Shown here piece after piece: positions 16,376 through 25,533 of a stretch of 64,000 nucleotides of DNA; position 1 is the stretch's first letter, and every line of letters begins with the position of its first letter. The stretch is from Thermoplasma acidophilum DSM 1728 (GTDB taxonomy: Archaea; Thermoplasmatota; Thermoplasmata; Thermoplasmatales; Thermoplasmataceae), in contig NC_002578.1 in the NCBI RefSeq assembly GCF_000195915.1, forward strand, positions 186,001 to 250,000. Reading direction: 5' to 3'. The position numbers were made by a program, and so were the translations under genes. Below the pieces are notes generated by a model, which made no database searches, was not told where the DNA came from, and worked only from the letters and a program-made list of their open reading frames with translations.

Positions 16376-17116
16376 ATGATACTTGAGATCAGAAACCTCT
16401 CTGCATCAGTTGAGGATAAACAGATACTGAAGGATGTCAACCTTAAGATAGGCGGCGGTGAAATACACGCACTGATGGGCCCGAATGGGGCCGGAAAGAG
16501 CACACTTGGCAATGTGCTCATAGGGCATCCAGATTACAAAATAACCGGCGGGCAGATAATACTGGATGGTAAGGATATAACGTATGCAACGCCGGAAGAG
16601 AGGGCCAGGGCAGGGCTGTTCCTTGCATTCCAAAGCCCCGTGGCAGTTGAGGGTGTCCGCATTTCTACGTTCCTCAGGATAGCCTACAGCCATCTGCATC
16701 CTGATGAGAAGATAGTCATTTCGGAGTTCAACAAAAGGATAAAGGAGGCCATGAAGACCGTTGGCCTTGACGAGAGCTTCATATCAAGATCAGTGAATGA
16801 CGGTTTTTCCGGTGGTGAGAGGAAGAGGTTTGAGATACTGCAGATGCTCATACTGAAACCCAAGATGATAATACTGGATGAGATAGATTCCGGTCTTGAC
16901 GTGGACGCGCTGAGAATGGTTGCTGAACAGCTGAAGAAGTACTTCAGCAAGGATGTCGGATACCTGATAATAACGCACTACCAGAGGATTCTGAAGGATA
17001 TAGAACCGCAGTTCGTGCACGTGCTGGTCAACGGCACAATAGCGATAAATGGAGACAAATCGCTGTCGGATAAGATCGAGGAAAATGGATATGACTGGCT
17101 TAAGGAGGTGGCATAA
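16376..17116 (+). CDS. sufC: SufC, Fe-S assembly ATPase
   Basis: A 246-residue ABC-type ATPase that energises the SufBCD scaffold. Walker A is GPNGAGKST (about residues 35-43), the signature is FSGGERKRFEI, Walker B is MIILDEIDSGLD, and the switch His is in ITHYQRI. The SufC-specific DEIDSGLD and IGHPDYKIT segments are both present, separating it from transporters; there is no associated permease. It is the first gene of sufCBD: sufB starts directly after its stop codon with a strong Shine-Dalgarno GGAGGTG at 17104-17110. Confidence 0.96.
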   Translation: MILEIRNLSASVEDKQILKDVNLKIGGGEIHALMGPNGAGKSTLGNVLIGHPDYKITGGQIILDGKDITYATPEERARAGLFLAFQSPVAVEGVRISTFLRIAYSHLHPDEKIVISEFNKRIKEAMKTVGLDESFISRSVNDGFSGGERKRFEILQMLILKPKMIILDEIDSGLDVDALRMVAEQLKKYFSKDVGYLIITHYQRILKDIEPQFVHVLVNGTIAINGDKSLSDKIEENGYDWLKEVA

Positions 17117-18562
17117 ATGGAATCAACGTATGTTAATAAGGATGAGGAAATAGATAGACTTATAAACGATCTGAAGTCAAATGGATCCCTGGATTATGGG
17201 TTCCATGACAACATAAACCCTGTTTACTCGACCGGAAAGGGTCTGAGCAGGCAGGTTGTAGAGGAGATATCTGAGATAAAGAAGGAACCAGACTGGATGA
17301 GGCGCATAAGGCTTCATGCCTACGAGATCTTCATGTCGAAACCAGTTCCCACTTGGGGTCCGGATCTGTCCGGAATAGACTGGGAAAACATGACCTATTA
17401 CAGCAGGCCGGATGAGGTCAAGGCCACCAACTGGGACGAGGTCCCCAAGGAGATAAAGGATACCTTCGAGAAGCTGGGCGTGCCTGAGATGGAGAGAAAG
17501 TACCTTGCGGGTTCCATCGCACAGTACGACAGTGAAGGGATTTACAACAGCATAAAGAAGGAATGGGAGGAGAAGGGCGTTGTCTTCATGGATCTGGATT
17601 CAGCGTTGAAGAGGTATCCTGATCTCGTGAAGGAGTACTTCGCAAAGGCAGTCCCGCCAAGCGACAACAAGTTCGCCGCGCTGAACGTAGCCGTATGGAG
17701 CGGTGGAGCATTCCTCTATGTGCCAAGGGGCGTACACGTTGACATGCCTCTGCAGACCTACTTCAGGATAAACGGAGAGGCCACCGGTCAGTTCGAGCAC
17801 ACAATTGTCGTTGCGGATGAGGGATCAAGCGTGCACTACCTTGAAGGATGCACGGCCCCAGTTTATTCCAAGGATTCCCTGCATGCCGCCATAGTCGAAT
17901 ACTATGTAATGAAGAATGCACACGGAAGGTATACGAGCGTACAGAACTGGTCAAACAGCGTTTACAACATGCCGACGAAGCGTGCATGGGTAGAGGAGAA
18001 CGGGAACATGGAATGGGTAGGCGGTTCCCTCGGTTCAAAGGTTACGATGATATATCCGTCATCGTATCTGCGTGGAAGAAACGCTACCACTTCGAACCTG
18101 AACATAGCCCTTGCCGGTCCCGGCACAGTTAAGGATACAGGAGCGAAGGCCATACACATGGCTCCAAATACAAGCTCAAAGATCATAGCAAAGAGCGTTT
18201 CGCTCGGCGATGGAAAATCCATATACCGCGGCCTTGTGAGGATAAACAAGGATGCAGTGAATGCAAAGAGCCATGTTCAGTGCGATGCTCTGTTGATAAA
18301 CGATGAATCGGTATCCTACACCATGCCGCATGACGAAATATACGAGCCAACAGCCAACTTCACCCATGAAGCAACCGTAGGCAAGATCGGCACTGAAGAA
18401 CTGACGTACCTGAGATCACGCGGGCTCTCTGAGGATGAGGCAAGTTCGCTGATCGTCTTGGGTTTCCTCGATGACGTCATGAAGGAGATACCCATGGAGT
18501 TCGCAGTGGAAATGAACAGGCTGGTAAAACTTGAAATGAGCAAGATGGGTGCTGTGGGATGA
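17117..18562 (+). CDS. sufB: SufB, Fe-S cluster scaffold
   Basis: 481 residues in the size range of SufB. Family hallmarks are AALNVAVWSGGAFLYVPRGV, the YLEGCTAP segment with a conserved Cys, CDALLINDESVSYTMP, and the C-terminal VGKIGTEELTYLRSRGL where the helices contacting SufC lie. SufB assembles 4Fe-4S clusters on the SufBC2D complex in the cytoplasm. The ATG directly abuts the sufC stop and is preceded by GGAGGTG. Its stop overlaps the sufD start (ATGA), so translation is coupled. Confidence 0.96.
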   Translation: MESTYVNKDEEIDRLINDLKSNGSLDYGFHDNINPVYSTGKGLSRQVVEEISEIKKEPDWMRRIRLHAYEIFMSKPVPTWGPDLSGIDWENMTYYSRPDEVKATNWDEVPKEIKDTFEKLGVPEMERKYLAGSIAQYDSEGIYNSIKKEWEEKGVVFMDLDSALKRYPDLVKEYFAKAVPPSDNKFAALNVAVWSGGAFLYVPRGVHVDMPLQTYFRINGEATGQFEHTIVVADEGSSVHYLEGCTAPVYSKDSLHAAIVEYYVMKNAHGRYTSVQNWSNSVYNMPTKRAWVEENGNMEWVGGSLGSKVTMIYPSSYLRGRNATTSNLNIALAGPGTVKDTGAKAIHMAPNTSSKIIAKSVSLGDGKSIYRGLVRINKDAVNAKSHVQCDALLINDESVSYTMPHDEIYEPTANFTHEATVGKIGTEELTYLRSRGLSEDEASSLIVLGFLDDVMKEIPMEFAVEMNRLVKLEMSKMGAVG

Positions 18563-19764
18563 TCGAGCAGATACGCGACATGATAAACGATCGTGGATAC
18601 GATCGCCTGCACGAGTACAGGCAGGAGAACTTCATACAGTTCATGAAGACGCCACCGCAGACCTGGAAGGAGAGCCCAACCAGGATGAGGTACGTCGAAT
18701 TCACCGATGAATTCGTTGAGAAGATGGTGCTCGGAAAACAGGAGGCTAGCAACGGAGATTACAGGAGATCGGATGAGGACGTGGCAATCGTCAACGGCCG
18801 GGTTCACGTGTACGACACTAAGGGACTAATAGTTTCATCGATCAGGGATGCTGAGGAGACGCACCCCTCCATCCTTTACGATTTTGCGGGTAAAGAATAC
18901 GTGTACGATCGTTACGAGTTTCTCATAAACGCAGGTTTCCATGACGGTCTTTTCCTCTATGTTCCCAAGGGCGTCTCTGCTTCCATAAACATAGAGGATT
19001 ACGCTTCCTCAACATCCTCGTTTGCCGCAAAGAATATGATAATAGTGGATGAAGGATCGAAGATCAACGTTTTCAGGAGAATATCAGGCAGCGGTACAGG
19101 CAATGGGTATCAGGGCGACAATACGTATATATTCCTGGGCAAGAACGCATCAATAGAGTACAACCAGGTGCAGGACAGGCCAAAGACAGTGGAGGGCCTC
19201 CAATTCATAAGGACGTTCATGGACGATTACTCCTCAGCGAGAATATACCATGCTGAGAACGGATACGACAGATCGATCATCGTGACGGAATCGTATCAGT
19301 ATGGAAATGGAACGAACTACCAGGTCAGGGGTGTAAGCTTCACCAGATCGCTGCAGCAGATGGATCTCAGGGATAACACGATACAGATAGGTACGCACAC
19401 CGTTGCTGACATATACATTAGGGGAATTGTAAGGGATAGGAGCCTGACCATGCAGCGTGGGAACATAGACATAAGGGAGCAGGCGAGGCATGCCGAGGGT
19501 TACTACGATACAAGGATACTGCTGCTTTCTAAGGATGCCTTTGCGAACACTAAACCGGCGCTGCTTATAAACAACAATGACGTGAGATCGAAGCACGCAT
19601 CTGCTATAAGCAACATAGACGATATATCCCTGTTCTATCTGCGTTCCAGGGGTATCGATGAGGATACTGCGAAGAACATGATAGTGGAAGGTTTCACGGA
19701 GCATGTGGTTGAAGGATCCGATGAAAGGCTTAAGGAGGCCGTTGTCAGGTTCTCCGGCCTCTGA
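18559..19764 (+). CDS. sufD: SufD-like Fe-S assembly scaffold subunit
   Basis: A 401-residue paralogue of SufB with the same beta-helix core: FLYVPKGVSASINI, the central glycine- and Asn-rich strands, and the C-terminal TKPALLINNNDVRSKHASAIS plus FYLRSRGIDEDTAKNMI region, where a conserved His lies. It lacks the SufB GCTAP cysteine, as expected of SufD. It pairs with SufB in SufBC2D. The start codon overlaps the sufB stop by 4 nt. The gene ends 2 nt before a convergent SDR gene. Confidence 0.93.
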   Translation: MIEQIRDMINDRGYDRLHEYRQENFIQFMKTPPQTWKESPTRMRYVEFTDEFVEKMVLGKQEASNGDYRRSDEDVAIVNGRVHVYDTKGLIVSSIRDAEETHPSILYDFAGKEYVYDRYEFLINAGFHDGLFLYVPKGVSASINIEDYASSTSSFAAKNMIIVDEGSKINVFRRISGSGTGNGYQGDNTYIFLGKNASIEYNQVQDRPKTVEGLQFIRTFMDDYSSARIYHAENGYDRSIIVTESYQYGNGTNYQVRGVSFTRSLQQMDLRDNTIQIGTHTVADIYIRGIVRDRSLTMQRGNIDIREQARHAEGYYDTRILLLSKDAFANTKPALLINNNDVRSKHASAISNIDDISLFYLRSRGIDEDTAKNMIVEGFTEHVVEGSDERLKEAVVRFSGL

Positions 19765-19765
19765 T

Positions 19766-20614
19766 TCATTCTTTTTTTCTCGATATCTTGTAGATCATCT
19801 TCCACTGATCCTCCGTCAGATTTTCAAGATGGTTGAACTGGCCAGCTCCCTTGAGCCATTCACCACCATCAATGGTCACTACCGAACCGTTGATGTATTC
19901 GGCCCCATCGGAAACTAGGTAGGCGGCGAGGTTTGCTATTTCATCCATCCTCCCAGGCCTCTTCAGCGGGACCCTTTGCACTATGCGATCCTCTATTTCG
20001 GGGATAGGGAAGAGATTCTTTCTCGTTGCTTCCGTTGGAAACGGGCCAGGTGCTATGGCCACATGCCTGATTCCATACTTAGCCCATTCCACGGCAAGGG
20101 ATCTTACCAGTGCGAGAACTCCGGCCTTCGCAGCTGCAGACGGAACAACGTAGCCGGATCCGGTCCATGCATAGGTCGTTACGATGTCAAGGACCACACC
20201 ATGCTGGCCATTCCTGATCCACCGCTTGCCAAGTTCAAGCGTCATATACACTGTACCATGAAGTACAATGCCTATGACGGCGTCGAAAGCATGCGGGGAT
20301 AGCTTCTCAGTTGGTGAGACGAAATTTCCGGCCGCATTGTTAACCAGGACGTCAATTTTACCGAAACGATCCATGAAGTGATCGACGGTTTCAGAAACCT
20401 GGGTAGGATCTCTTACGTCACAGCGATGAGAATCTGCGTCGATCCCAGCCTCCTTGAATTTGAATACAGCATCAGCCAGTACATTTTCCCTGCGCCCGCA
20501 TATGGCTATGGATGCACCTAGCTCACCATACCGCTTTCCTATGCTGAAACCTATTCCTGTGCCTCCTCCAGTTACGAGTGCGATCTTTCCCTCGAGCAAA
20601 TTTCTTTCAAACAT
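19766..20614 (-). CDS. SDR oxidoreductase, 2,4-dienoyl-CoA reductase-like
   Basis: 282 residues with Rossmann motif TGGGTGIG at residues 15-22 and NNAAGNF near residue 100, the variant seen in 2,4-dienoyl-CoA reductases (DECR) rather than NNAG. The usual YxxxK active site reads SAAAK, so the catalytic Tyr is replaced while the Lys is kept, again as in peroxisomal-type DECR. The C-terminus has the SVVTIDGGEWL segment. The expected reaction is NADPH-dependent reduction of dienoyl-CoA during degradation of unsaturated acyl chains. It may act with the acyl-CoA dehydrogenase and acyl-CoA synthetase encoded at 47-51 kb. It is convergent with sufD with a 1-nt gap. Confidence 0.82.
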   Translation of the reverse strand: MFERNLLEGKIALVTGGGTGIGFSIGKRYGELGASIAICGRRENVLADAVFKFKEAGIDADSHRCDVRDPTQVSETVDHFMDRFGKIDVLVNNAAGNFVSPTEKLSPHAFDAVIGIVLHGTVYMTLELGKRWIRNGQHGVVLDIVTTYAWTGSGYVVPSAAAKAGVLALVRSLAVEWAKYGIRHVAIAPGPFPTEATRKNLFPIPEIEDRIVQRVPLKRPGRMDEIANLAAYLVSDGAEYINGSVVTIDGGEWLKGAGQFNHLENLTEDQWKMIYKISRKKE

Positions 20615-20722
20615 CCCATGAATATCTGCGCGAGATTATAAAGAAGTTATTTACTTGCGAGATCGCCGTGATATAGTCTTAATAGACAGAACGTGAATCA
20701 ACGTTTAAAGATTTAAATAGAT

Positions 20723-22153
20723 TCAATTTGAGAACAACGCAGAAAGGGAATCCGGGAAAGATCTTGTTCGTTCGAGAAGATCGCTGATCTTCACTCTGAC
20801 CTGTGAAGTACTGTCCCTTTCTCTTATTGTTACGGTTTCATCATCCTTTGTCTGGTAATCAACCGTCACGCAGAAAGGAGTACCTATTTCGTCCTGTCTT
20901 GCGTATCTCCTGCCTATATTCCCACTGTCATCATAGAATATGAATGGATCTATATTTTTCATCTTTTCAAAAAGATCCTTTGCTATCTTATCCAGATCAT
21001 CCCTTTTCTGGAGTGGGAAGATGGCCATGTGGATGGGCGAGATATGTGGATCGAGGCGAAGAACCTTGTACCCGTTTTCCCTTCTATAGTATGAGGAATC
21101 CATTATAGTAAGAAGTATACGGTCAAGGCCGTAGGAGGGTTCTACGACTTTCGGTGTCCTGCCATCTATCTGAAAGTTTTCTCCGGAAAACTGCTGATGT
21201 CTTCCAAGATCGTATGTTCCGCGATCTGATACACCGACTATCTCGGTCCAATCACCATCAAGGAGATATTCAAAATCCCATGTCTCTGACGAATAGTGTG
21301 CTCTTTCTCCTGGATCATGCTCCCTTGCCCTTATGTGATCCGGTTGGAACCCGAGCTTCAGGAGTATTTCATATGTTTTGTTGAGGAAATAGGCCATAAC
21401 CCTGTTGCCTATAATTCCGGATCTAAGGGCATCGGAGACCTTCATCTTCAAAAGATCTCCAGTGTTCCTCAGCATGTTAAGTTCAACGCTAGAATCAGGG
21501 ATGGGGAAGTCATCGTTTTCAATGTAGAAGACTTCAACTTCAGCCTGGGAAAATTCCCTCATTCTTATCAATGCCTGTCTCGGGGAAATCTCGTTTCTGA
21601 ACCCCTTACCCACCTGGCAAACTATGATCGGCATTGAGTTTCTGGCGTAATTATAAAGATTCTTGAAGTTTATGAATATGCCCTGTGCCGTTTCCGGACG
21701 CAGGTAGAGATCGTTGGATCCGACACGGAACATAAGGTTGAAATCATATGGATTCTTCAGCTTTTCCCCGCACTTCGGGCACTTTACATCGTATTTTTCA
21801 AGTATTGCGGCGGCTTCATCAACTGTCTTCGCTATCTCATTGATACCAAGGCTTTTTATCAGGCTTTCAAATTTGTAAGGCGTTCCGCATTTGCTGCATT
21901 TCACAGCTATATCTGAGAATTTTTCCAGGTGTCCTGAGGCCCTGAATACGTCTGCAGGCGATATCACAGGGGTATCTAGGAATATTGCACCCTCACGTGC
22001 GTATTCCCTTTTCCATGCGGCTATTATGTTGTCCTTCAGGAGAGTACCCAGAGGCCCATAATCGTAGAAACCAGAAGAACCGCCGTATATCATGTACGAA
22101 GGCCAGAAGAAGCCTCTCCTCTTTGCCAGCTCGATAACGTCATCGAAGCTCAT
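20723..22153 (-). CDS. glyS: Glycyl-tRNA synthetase
   Basis: A 476-residue class II aminoacyl-tRNA synthetase of the archaeal/eukaryotic alpha2 type. It begins with RGFFWPSYMIYGG and DYGPLG, has two zinc-binding CxxC pairs (CSKC at 86-89 and CPKC at 125-128), then LRPETAQGIF, the motif 2 region VGKGFRNEISPRQ, motif 3 EPSYGLDRIL, and an anticodon-binding domain at the C-terminus. It charges tRNA-Gly. Its start overlaps the stop of the upstream CBS-domain gene by 4 nt, so the two are translationally coupled. Confidence 0.96.
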   Translation of the reverse strand: MSFDDVIELAKRRGFFWPSYMIYGGSSGFYDYGPLGTLLKDNIIAAWKREYAREGAIFLDTPVISPADVFRASGHLEKFSDIAVKCSKCGTPYKFESLIKSLGINEIAKTVDEAAAILEKYDVKCPKCGEKLKNPYDFNLMFRVGSNDLYLRPETAQGIFINFKNLYNYARNSMPIIVCQVGKGFRNEISPRQALIRMREFSQAEVEVFYIENDDFPIPDSSVELNMLRNTGDLLKMKVSDALRSGIIGNRVMAYFLNKTYEILLKLGFQPDHIRAREHDPGERAHYSSETWDFEYLLDGDWTEIVGVSDRGTYDLGRHQQFSGENFQIDGRTPKVVEPSYGLDRILLTIMDSSYYRRENGYKVLRLDPHISPIHMAIFPLQKRDDLDKIAKDLFEKMKNIDPFIFYDDSGNIGRRYARQDEIGTPFCVTVDYQTKDDETVTIRERDSTSQVRVKISDLLERTRSFPDSLSALFSN

Positions 22154-22986
22154 TGAAACACACCCAGCATTTCGATATCGTACAGCATGCCGTATATACC
22201 ATGCGAGTCATCCAGCACAGGGAGCTGGTTGTAGTTGTACTTTATCATGAGCTCTGCGGCTGTGGATAGTTTATCGTTAGCATAGACAACGGTTGGATTC
22301 TTTACCATTATTTCATCCGCAGAGATCTTTGGAAGCTTTATGTCCGCTCGTTCTACAACGTATTTGAACACGTTGCGGAGGCCGGTCCATGACCAGGGAT
22401 CTTCATCGTCAGCTATGCCCATTTCGCTCAGTATTGAATCAAACTTCAGGTCGATCCTGTCGAATATATCCCTGTCGACCAGCAACCCCACGAAGGTTCC
22501 GTTGTCATCTATCACAGGAAATGAGAATATCCCTGAAACGTTCATCACAGTGAGTATTGCGGGAAGCGGTGTTTTATACCATATCGGAACGCTTGTTTCT
22601 TTCATTACTTCCTTTACCTTCACATTTCCATAATTTTCCTTTATCGTTTTCATGAAGTTCTGTGGTGTGAGTATGCCTTTGACATGTCCATCTCTGTCTA
22701 CGACGGTCAGATGCCTCTTCTTCTGTGCCAGCATTTCAAGCGCTGCCGTCCTTACTTCATCATCCTCGTACACCGCCTTGGATCTCCTCATTACCATGGC
22801 TGTCTGAGTTTCCCGTGGGTTAGCAAATACATCCCGTCTGCTGACAAAACCAGCGTAATGGCCTGACTGATCTGTTATGGGTACGCCAGTCACATTGTAT
22901 TTTATTAGTACCTTTATGACTTCGTTTATTGAGCTCGGGACGTGGTAGGTTATGGGATCGGGCGTCATTATATCTGATACTTTCAT
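22150..22986 (-). CDS. Protein of four CBS domains
   Basis: 278 residues consisting of two Bateman modules, that is four CBS motifs, for example DIMTPDPITYHV, ANPRETQTAMVM, VKEVMKETSVPIW and ADEIMVKNPTVVY. There is no catalytic or DNA-binding domain. CBS pairs bind adenine nucleotides or S-adenosyl compounds and act as energy sensors. The 4-nt overlap with glyS shows co-expression, which hints at coupling of some adenosine-nucleotide signal to translation, but no partner can be named from sequence. The ATG at 22986 begins directly with KVSDIMTPD, the standard CBS beginning, so the start is secure. Confidence 0.9.
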   Translation of the reverse strand: MKVSDIMTPDPITYHVPSSINEVIKVLIKYNVTGVPITDQSGHYAGFVSRRDVFANPRETQTAMVMRRSKAVYEDDEVRTAALEMLAQKKRHLTVVDRDGHVKGILTPQNFMKTIKENYGNVKVKEVMKETSVPIWYKTPLPAILTVMNVSGIFSFPVIDDNGTFVGLLVDRDIFDRIDLKFDSILSEMGIADDEDPWSWTGLRNVFKYVVERADIKLPKISADEIMVKNPTVVYANDKLSTAAELMIKYNYNQLPVLDDSHGIYGMLYDIEMLGVFQ

Positions 22987-23117
22987 GATGGCGGTGCATT
23001 GTTAATCTGGATAAAATTATTTTCCTAAACTAAATGGCATGGTTTTGCATCGAATTAATCATAACCATGATATAACATCACAAAAAAGAAATTTATTCAT
23101 CTCTGCGATACAGAAAT

Positions 23118-24473
23118 ATGGAAGAATATGACGTCATCACGATAGGTGCAGGAGGCGCTGCTTATCCAGCCGCGTTCAGGCTTAAGAGATCAGGTTTCAG
23201 CGTTCTCATGATAGATAAGAAGGGCGTGATGTCGGGAAATTGCCTTGCAGAAGGTTGTGTTCCATCTAAAGCTGTGATCGAAACGGTGCATAATCTGGCG
23301 AAGATGAGGCATTTCGGTGATTATTCCATAGATTACAGTAAAATCGTCGATCACAAAGACAGTGTCCAGAATATAAGATATGAACAGCATGACCAAGAGC
23401 TCAAGGAAGCGGGTCTGAAGATAATTAAGGGTACAGCAAGGATAATAGATGACAATACCGTTGAAGTTTCATCGGATACCGGAACATCAAGATACAGATC
23501 ATCATCAGCAATAATAATAGCTTCAGGTTCAGAAACCTTTGTGCCCAAGATACCGGGCGCAGAACTTGCCTGGACAAGCGCAGATCTTTATTCGCTGAAG
23601 CCAAAGGTGAAGAAACTTCCAAAGAGCATCGCGATAATAGGCGGTGGATACATTGGTATGGAAACGGCTTCATTCATGTCCATACTTGGTGTAAAGGTAA
23701 CGGTCATAGAGATGCTGGACAGGGTTATGAGCACCATGGATGAAGCCATGGTGGATAAACTTTTACCGCTGCTGCCCAAAATGGATATAAGGACGGCTTC
23801 ACCTGTTCAGTCGATAGAAAGGAACGGAAGCATGTACCATGTTAATTTCGGCAAAGAAGGTGAGAAAGAATCCATAGAAGTTGAAGCTGTTCTGATGGCA
23901 GTTGGAAGGGTTCCTGTATTTCCGGAAGGCATCGACGATCTCGGTATTGAGCACGACAGACACGGAATCAAGGTTAATATGGCGATGCAGACCAACATAA
24001 AGAATATTTATGCGACCGGTGATGTCAACGGAATAACGCCGCTCTTCCATGCGGCCAAGAGGCAGTCTTTGGTTGCTGCGAATAACATAATGGCAAACAA
24101 CGTACCGATTGACTACTTCGATCCGCTTTCAGTACCATTCACAGTGTACACAATACCGCAGATGGCCTACGTTGGAATACTGCCGTCTCAGGCACGGAAG
24201 ATGGGCATAGAATACCTTGAGACAGATTATCAGATTGAGAAGGATGCGTTGGCGCAGATCAACAACGAGATGTTCGGGGAGATCAGGATCTTCACGGATA
24301 AAAGGATGAAGGTTATAGGGGGCTACGTGATAGGGAACGACGCAGGGAACGTTATAAATGAGATTGCACTGGCTGTTTCTAAGGGGCTCAGCTTGAGAGA
24401 TCTAGCTGAGATGGCACATCAGCACCCAATGACCTTCGAGGGAATAGATTCTGCTGCAAGAAAACTCTACTGA
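23118..24473 (+). CDS. FAD-dependent pyridine nucleotide-disulfide oxidoreductase (dihydrolipoamide dehydrogenase-like)
   Basis: 451 residues with FAD-binding IGAGGAA near residue 9, a redox-active disulfide CLAEGC (Cys42, Cys47) followed by VPSK, a NAD(P)-binding IIGGGYIGMETA, an ATGDVNG second FAD motif, and a C-terminal HQHPMTFEG in which the catalytic His-Glu dyad lies. This is the complete set for dihydrolipoamide dehydrogenase or mercuric reductase. Two cysteines are separated by four residues as in LPD. No 2-oxoacid dehydrogenase genes adjoin it, so the partner disulfide (lipoyl protein or other) is not fixed. A TATA-like AAATTTATTC lies about 25 nt before ATG. Confidence 0.87.
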   Translation: MEEYDVITIGAGGAAYPAAFRLKRSGFSVLMIDKKGVMSGNCLAEGCVPSKAVIETVHNLAKMRHFGDYSIDYSKIVDHKDSVQNIRYEQHDQELKEAGLKIIKGTARIIDDNTVEVSSDTGTSRYRSSSAIIIASGSETFVPKIPGAELAWTSADLYSLKPKVKKLPKSIAIIGGGYIGMETASFMSILGVKVTVIEMLDRVMSTMDEAMVDKLLPLLPKMDIRTASPVQSIERNGSMYHVNFGKEGEKESIEVEAVLMAVGRVPVFPEGIDDLGIEHDRHGIKVNMAMQTNIKNIYATGDVNGITPLFHAAKRQSLVAANNIMANNVPIDYFDPLSVPFTVYTIPQMAYVGILPSQARKMGIEYLETDYQIEKDALAQINNEMFGEIRIFTDKRMKVIGGYVIGNDAGNVINEIALAVSKGLSLRDLAEMAHQHPMTFEGIDSAARKLY

Positions 24474-24580
24474 ACCCTAAATATTTTTTATTCATAATTA
24501 AAATTTTGTGCAGTTCGGAATACTATGATAAATGTGATACAGTAAATGTTGGCCTTGAATGTGTGAGGACAGAAATATTA

Positions 24581-25009
24581 TCATTTTTTTGGGGCTATGT
24601 CGTCAGCATATATTCTATTTCTGAAGAGAGATCCGCCAATTATTCCCCCTAGGACGGAAAACAGAGTAAAATCTACTATTATATGGTTCACCAACGGAGA
24701 TATGGGGGAATTTATCTGGTGCAGCGAATAACTCAAGAACAGATATATGAAACTGTTTCCCGTGGAATTATAAACAGACTGCAGAAAAGAGGGCGGAGCT
24801 ACTATCGTTATCGTGATCATTATGAAAACCGTTGAAAGTGCGGATATAAGGCTGGCCAGCGCTCCACGTGCTGATCCCTTTGATGCAACGCCAGCAATGA
24901 GACCGGATATGAACCACGAAACAGGGCTGATCGTAACCATAGCTATAAGAAAGAGGACACCGGCGGCTGTACCGACGGACAGGCTTCCAGTTCTTGCCAG
25001 TAAAGGCAT
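24581..25009 (-). CDS. Small hypothetical membrane protein
   Basis: 142 residues with four hydrophobic stretches (about residues 13-45, 49-72, 84-96 and 108-126), small-residue-rich helices such as GLIAGVASKGSARGALASL, and short loops. The architecture resembles small archaeal integral membrane proteins of unknown function. I see no catalytic or ligand motif. It stands alone, separated by a TnpB relic from the next carrier gene. Function cannot be assigned. Confidence 0.65.
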   Translation of the reverse strand: MPLLARTGSLSVGTAAGVLFLIAMVTISPVSWFISGLIAGVASKGSARGALASLISALSTVFIMITITIVAPPSFLQSVYNSTGNSFIYLFLSYSLHQINSPISPLVNHIIVDFTLFSVLGGIIGGSLFRNRIYADDIAPKK

Positions 25010-25150
25010 ATTCTTTTAACGTTAGCATTTTATTAAGCGTTATGGCGATCATGCAGAGATTTTTGTTCTTTGAAAAGAATCAAACGTCGCCATTCATAGT
25101 GTCTGTAGTGGCTTCGCATAGCTGAACAGTCGTTGATCCGTTCATGAGAA

Positions 25151-25395
25151 AATTATAGATTTGAGGGAAGTAGTAAAACCCAGATATTGAGGCATGATAT
25201 GCACGGACTTTCCTGATAGAGAAGTTCTTAGTTTTTTATGTATATTCAGGTAGAGGTGGGGCTGGTGCGGTCAGAATTGACGCCTGTGGAGATACCGCCG
25301 GCAGGATACCATCATGAATGTATTGATCGCGTGTCGTTGAATCAGGAAGAAGATCCGACGCCTAGTCGGAGTAGATCACTTATGCTTCTCCGCAG
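25151..25395 (+). pseudogene. TnpB C-terminal tail relic, copy B
   Basis: The segment is visibly similar to the copy at 3885-4110: GGGCTGGTGCGGTC translating GAGAVR, then DACGDTAG, and later in a shifted frame SLNQEEDPTPSRSRSL, the typical TnpB tail. The 85 nt upstream align with copy A (shared AGTAAAAC, CAGAT, CACGGACTT and ATAGA-GAAGTT blocks). Stops and shifts prevent translation. No catalytic RuvC motif remains. The relic occupies most of the gap between the small membrane protein and the next carrier. Confidence 0.75.
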
Positions 25396-25533
25396 AATGG
25401 AAAGGCATCGAGCTTAAGAGAACTGGTGAAACGAAGAGGAAGTGAGAAAATATGTACGATACATAGAAATTTATTTATAACGGGTATATGATGCTGAAAT
25501 AGGTGCACCGCCACGGACGATAGAGACATTTTC

